Shown: positions 35,941-43,170 of the stretch, one piece after another | Numbering within the stretch: position 1 is the first letter of the stretch | Layout of the letters: each line of letters begins with the position of its first letter | Origin: Silvanigrella paludirubra | GTDB taxonomy: Bacteria; Bdellovibrionota_B; Oligoflexia; Silvanigrellales; Silvanigrellaceae | Assembly (NCBI RefSeq): GCF_009208775.1 | Contig: NZ_WFLM01000004.1 | Location: 550,099-614,098, forward strand | Direction: 5' to 3' | DNA length: 64,000 nt | Made by a program: the position numbers and the translations under genes | The notes under the pieces: model-generated | Database searches by the model: none | What the model saw: the letters and a program-made list of their open reading frames with translations, nothing else | What the model was told of the DNA's origin: nothing

Positions 35941-36696
35941 TTAATGTTTTGCTGTTTTCCAAAATATAATTTTTTTTCTAAGTAAAGAAACAAAAAATGT
36001 ACTAATTAAACTTATAAAAATAATAACAATAACAGCAGCTATAACTTTATCTGTTCTAAAGGTTGCTTGAGCTCTTAATAAATAAATACCAAGTCCAGAT
36101 TCACTGCCCATTAATTCAGCTAAAACTGCGGAACCAAAAGAGTAACTAATGCTTATTTTAAGCGCATTAAAAAATCCAGGAAGTGAATAGGGAAAATAAA
36201 TATGAAAAAAAGCTTTCATGGAGTTTATTTGCAACATTTCAACGATTAAATGGTATTCTTTTTTTGCTTCAATAAGATCATTTTGCATCACTAATGAAAT
36301 AGGAAAAGAACACGTAAGTACAACCAAAGCAACTTTTGGTGCCATTCCTAATCCTAACCAAATCATAAGAAGTGGTGTAAAAACAAGGTAAGGAATACTT
36401 TGTGAAATAATAAGAAGAGGTGATAAAATAGAATGTATTTTTTCAGATTTGAAAGATAAAAAACCTAAAAAAAGACCTAATACAATTGCAAGAAAAACAC
36501 CTAATAGCCATTCTGAAACAGTTACGAGTGTGTTTTGAAAAATAATTACCCAGTCTGTTAAAAATACATCTGTCACTTTAGAAGGTAAAGGGATAATATA
36601 TTCTGGTACCTTAGCTTTTTGTAACGTTAACTCTAAAACAAAAATGAGTAACATTACAAAAAGAACTGGAAAAATCCGTCTAGATATGCGAGACAT
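35941..36696 (-). CDS. ABC transporter permease, NitT/TauT type
   Basis: A 251-residue inner-membrane protein with about six helices and the cytoplasmic EAA loop that contacts the ATPase (EAKKEYHLIVEMLQINSMKAFFHIYFPYSLPGFFNALKI). ALAEL-type features near the C-terminus (AVLAELMGSESGLGIYL) are typical of the SsuC/TauC/ThiX group. I prefer ATG 36696, preceded by AAAGG at six bases; the upstream ATG at 36711 has no site. First gene of the permease-ATPase-glycosyltransferase set. It is divergent from the MltD gene. Confidence 0.87.
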   Translation of the reverse strand: MSRISRRIFPVLFVMLLIFVLELTLQKAKVPEYIIPLPSKVTDVFLTDWVIIFQNTLVTVSEWLLGVFLAIVLGLFLGFLSFKSEKIHSILSPLLIISQSIPYLVFTPLLMIWLGLGMAPKVALVVLTCSFPISLVMQNDLIEAKKEYHLIVEMLQINSMKAFFHIYFPYSLPGFFNALKISISYSFGSAVLAELMGSESGLGIYLLRAQATFRTDKVIAAVIVIIFISLISTFFVSLLRKKIIFWKTAKH

Positions 36697-36766
36697 GTAG
36701 TTGCCTTTCATACTGTTATTCTAAGCTTGAAGCGCAGTAAGACCGCTTTCAGCCAGAGGATTTAAT

Positions 36767-38161
36767 ATGTTTCTTAAAAATCTGCAATTAACACGCAATT
36801 CCTTAACCACTTTAGTTTTATTGATGTCACAAGCTTCTTTAATTTCTAAATCCTATTCTTTAGATTTAAAAGTGGATTTACCTCAAAATGCTGGTAAAGA
36901 ACCGGTTCTATATTATAATCCGATAGTAAACCAGCAAGCAGATTCCTCTTTTTCCAAAGGAACCACAGCTAAAGAGCCAGAAGTCAGCAAAAAAAAGCAA
37001 AAAGCCTCTAAATCTGATCAGGTTGAAAAGTCTGTTCCTAAAGAAGAAATTGTACTAGCGGATGATGGAGGGCTTGAAGTTCCTCCAGCGCCTAAATCTA
37101 TTTCTCAAAAGAAAAAAGAAATTGCTCTTGAATCAAATGGTAAAAAAAACAGCATAAAATCTCGTAAAATGAGAGAGGATACTGTTGCTCTAGAAGAAGA
37201 TAATAACGATAGCGTTCAACTTGTTCGTTCAACAAGTGCTTTGAATAATTCAAAAGATCCTTTTCCTATGTTGGCTTGTATAGAAGACAATGTTGCTTTT
37301 TGGGAACGTGTTTATACAGAAATAGATGTAAATGAAGCGTATTTACATGATAAAAATGACTTATCCAGAATTTATAGCACTTTATCCCTTCCTACAAATA
37401 AATCACAAAGATCACGCTATATTGATAATGAACGAAAAAAATATATTAACATTATTAATAATTTAGCTGCAAAATTAAAAACTCCTCGTAAAAACTGGAC
37501 AAAAGAAGAAAAAAGAGTGGCTGCTTTATTTAAAGAGAGTGGCTTAACTTTAAAGAATTTAAATGAAGCAAAATCAAATATGAGAATTCAAACAGGTTTA
37601 AAATCTCAATTTGAAGCAGGAGTTCAAAGAAGTATAAACTACCTTCCCTCTGTTTTTCCGATCGTTAAAAAAAGTGGTCTTCCTATTGATCTTGCCTATT
37701 TACCACATGTAGAAAGCAGTTATAACTCTAAGGCTGGTTCAAAGGTAGGGGCTATGGGATTATGGCAAATTATGCCAGGAACCATGCGTATTGTAGAAGG
37801 CCATGCAGCTGTTTCAAAAAGAACAGATCCTAAAATTGCAACCACAGCGGCCATGAAAATTTTGAAAAGCGATTTTGATAAGGTTCAAAATTGGCCTTTA
37901 ACTTTAACTGCTTACAATCATGGCGTAAATGGAATGCTCCGGGCTATTGATGAAACAGGGTCACGTGATCTATGTAAAGTAATTGACCATTACAGTTCGC
38001 CTTCGTTTCGTTTTGCTTCAAGCAATTTTTACGCCCAATTTTTAGCAGCTCGAAAAGCAGCTAAACAAAGATATTCACAATTGGCTAAAAAAGGAAAAGG
38101 TGGTTCCGGTGTGGTTTTAAGGCGTACAATTCTAAGCTCACAAGGTGGATCTTTAAAATGA
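36767..38161 (+). CDS. MltD-like lytic transglycosylase
   Basis: A 464-residue exported protein. The N-terminus has a signal-like hydrophobic stretch (about 14-32). A Lys/Ser-rich linker to about residue 160 follows, then a helical region and the SLT domain. The catalytic Glu is in LPHVESSYNSKAGSKVGAMGLWQIMPGTMR, and the AYNHGVNGML motif follows. Such enzymes cleave the MurNAc-GlcNAc bond of peptidoglycan with 1,6-anhydro ends. No LysM repeats are present, unlike E. coli MltD. GAGG precedes ATG 36767. Its stop overlaps the start of the aminopeptidase gene as ATGA. Confidence 0.88.
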   Translation: MFLKNLQLTRNSLTTLVLLMSQASLISKSYSLDLKVDLPQNAGKEPVLYYNPIVNQQADSSFSKGTTAKEPEVSKKKQKASKSDQVEKSVPKEEIVLADDGGLEVPPAPKSISQKKKEIALESNGKKNSIKSRKMREDTVALEEDNNDSVQLVRSTSALNNSKDPFPMLACIEDNVAFWERVYTEIDVNEAYLHDKNDLSRIYSTLSLPTNKSQRSRYIDNERKKYINIINNLAAKLKTPRKNWTKEEKRVAALFKESGLTLKNLNEAKSNMRIQTGLKSQFEAGVQRSINYLPSVFPIVKKSGLPIDLAYLPHVESSYNSKAGSKVGAMGLWQIMPGTMRIVEGHAAVSKRTDPKIATTAAMKILKSDFDKVQNWPLTLTAYNHGVNGMLRAIDETGSRDLCKVIDHYSSPSFRFASSNFYAQFLAARKAAKQRYSQLAKKGKGGSGVVLRRTILSSQGGSLK

Positions 38162-39705
38162 ATTTTTTCTCCGACTGGTTTCTTGCTCCTCACTTTTCAA
38201 TCCTAGTTCAAACGAATGAAGAGTTCAGTAAGGGTAAGGAGCAGCCAGACGGAGTTTCTATTCAGGTTATCAGTGAATATTATTATTCTACGCATTCAGA
38301 GCAATTTCAATTTCCCACTGCTTTTTTTGGTACTTTAAAACCTAAAAATTTATATCCTTTAAATCAAGATGGAAAATCTTTTTTTTATATTATTCCAAAA
38401 GATGAACCCAAAAAACTTTCTTTTGAGCTACCAGGAAAATCACATATAATAAGTCATATGGGAGCTTTACTTTCAATTTCTTTATTGCAACAAGGTAACA
38501 AATTTGATTCGTCAAAACAGTTTTATATTTCTTTTTCAGAAGATTTAAAATCATTTATTGATTTTGAAAAATATGAATTTATATTGGGAATTCTGCAAAA
38601 GTCAATATCAAATAAAGTATTTAAAAATTCCAATAAAAATAAACAATTTAATATAATATTTGAAAATACATTTATGAATAAAGAGGTAGTGAATAAAGCA
38701 ATCGCATTAAGTGATTCTATGTGTTACACTCGTAGCTTTATAAATATGCCACCAAATATACTTAATCCAGAGTCTTACGAATTATTTTTAAGAACGATTG
38801 TTCGAAATGAGTGTGAAAAATCATCTTCACCAAATCATATTCAAATTGAAATATATGATTATGAAAAATTAAAAAAAGAAAATTGTGGACTAATATGTGC
38901 TGTGGGGCAAGGAAGTGAGATAAAACCAAGGCTAATTAAATTAACATATATTACAACAAAAAATTTATCAAAAACGCCTCATGTTTCTTTAGTTGGTAAA
39001 GGGATTACTTTCGACACAGGGGGATATGATATCAAACCATCCTCTGGAATGCGTATTATGAAAAAAGATATGGGCGGTTCTGCTTCGGCATTAGGCATTT
39101 TTTTTGCTTGTGCTCGTCTCAACTTGCCCATGCGGCTTACCTGTTGGTTACCTTTGGCAGAAAATATGATTTCTGGAAATGCAATGCGTCCAGGAGATGT
39201 TTTTAGGGCTAAAAACGGTCTCCAAATTGAAATCGATAACACAGATGCAGAGGGGAGACTTGTACTAGCAGATGCCATTTCTTTAGCTTGTGAGGAGCAT
39301 CCTGATTGGCTTATTGATTTGGCGACTCTTACGGGTGCGGCGCGCGTGGGTTTAGGAACGATGGTTGATTCTCTTTTTGGAAATAATAAATTAACAAGTC
39401 AGTTACTTTACAATTCTGGCATCGAGAGTGGAGATTGGGTGTGGCAAGTTCCTTTACCTATTGATTATGAATCTTATCTTGACTCCAATGTATCTGATTT
39501 TGTGAATAGTGGCTCTTCTGGTTTTGCTGGTTCCATTACGGCTGCTTTATTTCTTCAAAAATTTGTTACAGTTCCTCAATGGAATCATATTGATACATAT
39601 ATGTGGTGTGATAAGCCAAATGGATTATGGTCTGAGGGTGGGGGCGCGACAGGAAAATGTGTCAGGCTAGTGACTCGAGCAATTGAGTCCTTTATTTCAA
39701 AGTAA
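38158..39705 (+). CDS. Leucyl aminopeptidase, M17 family
   Basis: A 515-residue cytosolic di-metal aminopeptidase that removes N-terminal residues from peptides. The C-terminal catalytic domain shows GKGITFDTGGYDIKPSSGM (metal ligands and the catalytic Lys), MKKDMGGSA, and the diagnostic NTDAEGRLVLADA with the metal-binding Asp/Glu and catalytic Arg. The N-terminal 170 residues are poorly conserved, as usual for the family. It is translationally coupled to the MltD-like gene by an ATGA overlap. It is probably pepA-like, but the exact specificity is not visible. Confidence 0.92.
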   Translation: MNFFSDWFLAPHFSILVQTNEEFSKGKEQPDGVSIQVISEYYYSTHSEQFQFPTAFFGTLKPKNLYPLNQDGKSFFYIIPKDEPKKLSFELPGKSHIISHMGALLSISLLQQGNKFDSSKQFYISFSEDLKSFIDFEKYEFILGILQKSISNKVFKNSNKNKQFNIIFENTFMNKEVVNKAIALSDSMCYTRSFINMPPNILNPESYELFLRTIVRNECEKSSSPNHIQIEIYDYEKLKKENCGLICAVGQGSEIKPRLIKLTYITTKNLSKTPHVSLVGKGITFDTGGYDIKPSSGMRIMKKDMGGSASALGIFFACARLNLPMRLTCWLPLAENMISGNAMRPGDVFRAKNGLQIEIDNTDAEGRLVLADAISLACEEHPDWLIDLATLTGAARVGLGTMVDSLFGNNKLTSQLLYNSGIESGDWVWQVPLPIDYESYLDSNVSDFVNSGSSGFAGSITAALFLQKFVTVPQWNHIDTYMWCDKPNGLWSEGGGATGKCVRLVTRAIESFISK

Positions 39706-39779
39706 CAAAAACTAATCTAAACTAAAATAACAAATAATATATTTAAAGTAGATTTATTGTTTCATTGGAGGGCTGAAAA

Positions 39780-40073
39780 TTGTCTAATGAACAAAATCCA
39801 GAGGTGATTGTAAACATGGTTAGCTTGCATCTACGCGAGTTAATTCATGATGTTAACAATGCTCTTTTTGTTGCTAAAGGATTTCTTGAGGAATTAAATG
39901 AAGATACTCAAGGAAAACGTTATATGGATCCTTCCTTTGATCATGAAAATTTTCAGGATATGGTTTCTACAATTAATAGAAATATTGAGAAAATAGATAC
40001 AAATCTTGTTAAGTTAAGAAAATTCGCTAAAGAGGATATTTTTGATAAAACAGGAGTGCCTAGACCTTCGTAA
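39780..40073 (+). CDS. Orphan histidine-phosphotransfer (DHp-like) protein
   Basis: A 97-residue all-helical protein. The start is TTG 39780, supported by GGAGGG seven bases upstream. The segment RELIHDVNNALFVAKGFLEEL has the form of a histidine-kinase H-box helix (His followed by an acidic/Asn pair and a hydrophobic pattern). The second helix, FQDMVSTINRNIEKIDTNLVKLRKFAK, fits the partner helix of a four-helix DHp bundle. No ATPase domain follows. It could be a phosphotransfer protein like ChpT or Spo0B, or a remnant. The His is present, so function is plausible. Confidence 0.6.
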   Translation: MSNEQNPEVIVNMVSLHLRELIHDVNNALFVAKGFLEELNEDTQGKRYMDPSFDHENFQDMVSTINRNIEKIDTNLVKLRKFAKEDIFDKTGVPRPS

Positions 40074-40097
40074 TTCTAATGGTAAGCTAAATAAAAA

Positions 40098-40320
40098 TCT
40101 AGCCGCCGCTCTGTTCGGTGCTCGGCGGCTTGGTCGTCCCTCTGAGGAGGGAATGTGATAGGAAATTACAGAAAGGATAATGCTAAAGGCAAGAGTTCAA
40201 AAGGAAAGGATATTTTTTTTAAGGAAGGACAAAAATAATACCCGAACGACATCATTTTTGGGTTACCCCATTAGGTTTCCTAGCGAGATAGATAGCATGC
40301 CTTATGGTTAACTGCAACAT
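40098..40320 (+). ncRNA. Structured RNA-like locus, identity unresolved (partial RNase P-like features)
   Basis: The 394-base gap between the DHp-like and CpoB-like genes has no coding frame, but about 220 bases of it are much richer in G+C than the surrounding spacers and are full of hairpins. AGCCGCCG (40101-40108) pairs with CGGCGGCT (40123-40130). TCCCTC (40137-40142) pairs with GAGGGA (40147-40152). TGTGAT (40154-40159) pairs with ATTACA (40165-40170) and is followed by GAAA. GGCAAGAG and AGATAGAT stretches follow. A last small hairpin lies near 40299-40320. Several pieces and their order recall bacterial RNase P RNA. However, the universal GAGGAAAGTCC and ACAGAACCCGGCTTA blocks are not seen. 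Strand is inferred from that resemblance. The type of RNA is open. Confidence 0.45.
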
Positions 40321-40467
40321 AAAAATCATTTCTTTTTATAATTTATCAGAATGAAATCATTTAATTTTATAAAAATCATATAATTACAAATATTTCGAGA
40401 ATGGTTTGGTGATTTATGTCAATTTAATTCATGCTTAATGATATTGTCATGAAGAGAAATCCATAAC

Positions 40468-41379
40468 TCATTTAGAATCACGCATTCTTAGCATTCCGTC
40501 CCTAGCATTTTGAGCATCTGTGCTTTGCGGGGAAAGGGTAATCACTTCTTGATAAATTTGAGCGGCCTTCGATTTGCTGTTTAATTTTTCATAGGTTTCT
40601 GCTTCTAAGAGTTTAGCATGTGCTAGATCAGGAGTATTTGGGAACTTAATATAAAATGTTCTAAGTTCATTAAATACGTTATTATATTCTCCTAAACGAA
40701 GCCATGCTTCACTAGAAAGTAACAATGATTTTCCTTTATCATCGTAATTGGGATAATTCTTTTTTACATTATTTAATGAAATAATTGCTTCTCCATAATG
40801 GGCTTGTCTTAATTTAATCTCTGCATCCGCAATTAATTGGGCAGGTCCTATTGGTTCATTTGAATTTGTCATTGCGCTTTCTAAAGGAATTAATGAGGAA
40901 TCTTTTTTTTCAGTGTATATATCTCTGCTTTCTGTCATATCAGGTAGCATAGAAACTCCTAAAGAACTAGGAGGTTGTTTTTCTAAAGATGCTTGATCCT
41001 CAAAAATTCCCGATCTTAAACCACGTTTTAAAATATCAATTTCTTTTCTATTTGTTGATAATTGTTCATTTAAACTATTTACATCATTTCTTAATAATGA
41101 GATTATTTTTTTAGAAACAATATTGTCTTGGCTTAAATCATTTACTAAAAAATTTAATTTTTTTACCTGTCCTTCAAGTTCCGCAATTCTTATTTCATGG
41201 TTTTTATCTGTTGTTTCTAGATAATCTATTTTACTAACAGTTTCATTTTTTTGAATTTCTATAACAGCTTTGTTTTCAGCTTGATTTTTATCTTCCATAA
41301 CTTCATTTTGTGGAGTCATGCATGAAGTAATAAAAAATGTGCAAAATAAAATGGGTAAATATTTAAAATAATTTTGCAT
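40468..41379 (-). CDS. CpoB/YbgF-like lipoprotein with coiled coil and TPR repeats
   Basis: A 303-residue lipoprotein. Start ATG 41379 has AGGA six bases upstream. The signal sequence ends in the lipobox ITSC, with the lipidated Cys at 20. A long coiled coil follows (about 40-125), then a linker. From about residue 185 there are TPR-like repeats (IADAEIKLRQAHYGEAIISLNNVKKNYPN, LAHAKLLEAETYEKLNSKSKAAQIYQEVITLSPQS). This architecture matches CpoB/YbgF, which coordinates peptidoglycan synthesis with outer-membrane constriction and is linked to Tol-Pal, but tol genes are not adjacent. A BamD-like role is less likely because of the coiled coil. Confidence 0.75.
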   Translation of the reverse strand: MQNYFKYLPILFCTFFITSCMTPQNEVMEDKNQAENKAVIEIQKNETVSKIDYLETTDKNHEIRIAELEGQVKKLNFLVNDLSQDNIVSKKIISLLRNDVNSLNEQLSTNRKEIDILKRGLRSGIFEDQASLEKQPPSSLGVSMLPDMTESRDIYTEKKDSSLIPLESAMTNSNEPIGPAQLIADAEIKLRQAHYGEAIISLNNVKKNYPNYDDKGKSLLLSSEAWLRLGEYNNVFNELRTFYIKFPNTPDLAHAKLLEAETYEKLNSKSKAAQIYQEVITLSPQSTDAQNARDGMLRMRDSK

Positions 41380-41515
41380 AATCAATCCTAATTAAATTAT
41401 TTTATAAAAAAATCATAACTTACGAAAGGAGAAATATATATATTATAATAATATTCTTTATTTTAAAAAGATGGGATGAATTTATTGCATTCTTTATTGG
41501 AACTTTAACTAATTT

Positions 41516-42496
41516 TTATTTTGATCTATCTAATAAAAGTTCTATTTGTGATAATAGCATTTTTTGATAATAGATAGAATTTATATTATTATTAATAATA
41601 TGAGTATTTTCAAATAAGGATTGTAATAATAATTTTGCTCTGTCCGTGTAGCTTGCAGCAAGTTTTTCCGCTTTATCAAATCCTAGTAATTTAACCGCTG
41701 TTAACTTATTTTGAGCTTCATCCTTACCTGAAGTTTTTCCTAATTGTTCACTAGATTTTGTGGCATCAAGAATGTCGTCTATAATTTGAAAAGAGAGACC
41801 AATTAATTCTCCAGCTTCTTTTATGATATTATTCAATTCAAATAATTTAGTTTCTGGAATTTCATTTTTAAAGTGATCAGCACCACAAAGAAATCCTAAG
41901 GAGAGTGCTGTACCAAGTAGTTTGCCTGTTTTATTTCTATGAACAATTTCCATTTGTTCCCAAGTAACTTCATTCCTGTTTGTATAAGAAATATCAAGCC
42001 ACTGGCCTAAAATCATCCCTCTTACTCCTGAGCCTTCGCTTAATTCATTTATTAAAAAAGAGAGATACTTTGGTCTGTTGAGTGATGTTTGGGCTATGGT
42101 TTTAAAGGATTCTGTTAAAAGAGCATCTCCAATTAATAGACCTTTTGCTTCGCCATAAATTTTATGGGTTGTAGGCAAGCCTCTCCTTAAATCGTCATTA
42201 TCCATGCATGGTAAATCGTCATGAACTAGAGAATAAGTATGAATTTTTTCAACCGCTAGAGCAGAATTTCTTGCTGTCTCGATGCCTGCTTCGCCACTAA
42301 AAGCTCCAGCGCAAATTAAAGTAAGCAGCGGACGGACTCTTTTTCCACCTGCATTCAAGGGGTGTTTATAAGCTGTTGATATTTCATCAAAATAAGATAT
42401 ATCCTGATAGGTTGCTAATTTTTTAATCAAATATGATTCAATATCTGAATTTATCATTTGTAAAAAAAATGGAATATTTTTATGCAGTTCAGACAT
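41516..42496 (-). CDS. ispA: Short-chain polyprenyl diphosphate synthase (farnesyl diphosphate synthase-like)
   Basis: A 326-residue trans-prenyl transferase that condenses isopentenyl diphosphate with allylic diphosphates. It contains GGKRVRPLL (50-58), the first Asp-rich motif DDLPCMD (93-99) and the second FQIIDDILD (236-244). The two-residue insertion in the first motif is typical of bacterial farnesyl and geranylgeranyl synthases. I start it at ATG 42496, seven bases after AAGG; an open frame continuing upstream to 42637 is probably not translated. It supplies precursors for quinones, undecaprenol or carotenoids. Chain length is inferred, not proven. Confidence 0.9.
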   Translation of the reverse strand: MSELHKNIPFFLQMINSDIESYLIKKLATYQDISYFDEISTAYKHPLNAGGKRVRPLLTLICAGAFSGEAGIETARNSALAVEKIHTYSLVHDDLPCMDNDDLRRGLPTTHKIYGEAKGLLIGDALLTESFKTIAQTSLNRPKYLSFLINELSEGSGVRGMILGQWLDISYTNRNEVTWEQMEIVHRNKTGKLLGTALSLGFLCGADHFKNEIPETKLFELNNIIKEAGELIGLSFQIIDDILDATKSSEQLGKTSGKDEAQNKLTAVKLLGFDKAEKLAASYTDRAKLLLQSLFENTHIINNNINSIYYQKMLLSQIELLLDRSK

Positions 42497-42659
42497 ATTG
42501 TAGCCTTTTTTGTAAAATAAAGATAGAAATCTTTCAAAAGCAATTTCGTTTAACATATAGTTACAGAAACTGCTTGCAAAAAAATGAATTTGTTTGTACG
42601 TTCTGCGCCACTGCGTTTTTTTAGCGCGTGTAAGCAAAAAGAATCTAGGAGTTAACTAA

Positions 42660-42827
42660 ATGCGCGATATTATTAAACTTATCTGTAGTGGTGATGGAAA
42701 GATCTCTTGTTCTGGGAACAATCTTTACTCAACTACAAAAAATAAAAAAGCTTCCACAAAAAAGCTTGAACTCAAAAAATACTGCAAGTACTGCCGTAAG
42801 CACACACTTCACAGAGAAAGCAAATAA
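42660..42827 (+). CDS. rpmG: 50S ribosomal protein L33
   Basis: A 55-residue gene, translated by eye as starting [13 protein letters not shown]. It has the zinc-ribbon cysteine pattern of C+ type L33: C9 and C17 in the first half, then CKYC (42-45). [20 protein letters not shown] is the classic L33 end. AGGAG at 42647-42651 lies eight bases before ATG. A strong terminator follows at 42842-42884. It is divergent from ispA. It stands alone, without rpmB, secE or nusG next to it. The four cysteines suggest the zinc-binding form. Confidence 0.93.
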   Translation: MRDIIKLICSGDGKISCSGNNLYSTTKNKKASTKKLELKKYCKYCRKHTLHRESK

Positions 42828-42841
42828 TCCAATTTGCTTTC

Positions 42842-42884
42842 AAAAAAGCCACTTAAATTATTTTATAGTTTAAGTGGCTTTTTT
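42842..42884 (+). terminator. Terminator of rpmG
   Basis: A 16-pair perfect stem (42842-42857 with 42869-42884), loop of 11 bases, continuing into a T-run. It lies 15 bases after the L33 stop. Confidence 0.9.
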
Positions 42885-43046
42885 TTATTTTAAATTATTA
42901 TTTTTTTTAAGTTTTAATTTAGTAACAGTCATTTAAAAAAATAATTTAAATAAAGAAACACTCTCCTTTAAAAAGTATAGATTAAAATTAAAGTTAAAGG
43001 CTAATTAAAAAAAATTATATTTTATATTTTGTTACAAAATAAAATT

Positions 43047-43064
43047 TTGGCATGTTAATTGCTT
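43047..43064 (+). promoter_or_regulatory. Sigma-54 type promoter
   Basis: TTGGCAT at 43047-43053, five bases, then TTGCTT at 43059-43064. The GG and GC doublets (43049-43050 and 43061-43062) are ten bases apart, exactly as in the -24/-12 consensus TTGGCACNNNNNTTGCT. It lies about 110 bases before ATG 43171. Eight bases upstream of it, ATTTTGT/ACAAAAT (43026-43040) is an inverted repeat. The rest of the gap from 42885 to 43170 is AT-rich with nothing else notable. Activation would need an enhancer-binding protein, none of which is in this window. Confidence 0.65.
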
Positions 43065-43170
43065 TGTTTATTTTTTGAAAGGGTATTTTATTAATTTTTT
43101 AAATAAATTATTTTAAATAAAGCGATAACTTCAAAATATAATAGAAGATTTGAGTAATGAAGGAATTATT

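Noticed and set aside
40098..40320. Firm call of rnpB (RNase P RNA)
   Set aside because: Several segments resemble it, but GAGGAAAGTCC and ACAGAACCCGGCTTA, which form the universal P4 core, cannot be found, and the length is too short. It is kept only as an unresolved structured RNA.
42497..42637. N-terminal extension of the IspA protein
   Set aside because: The frame is open, but AAGG and ATG at 42496 fit better, and the extension does not look like part of a prenyl synthase.
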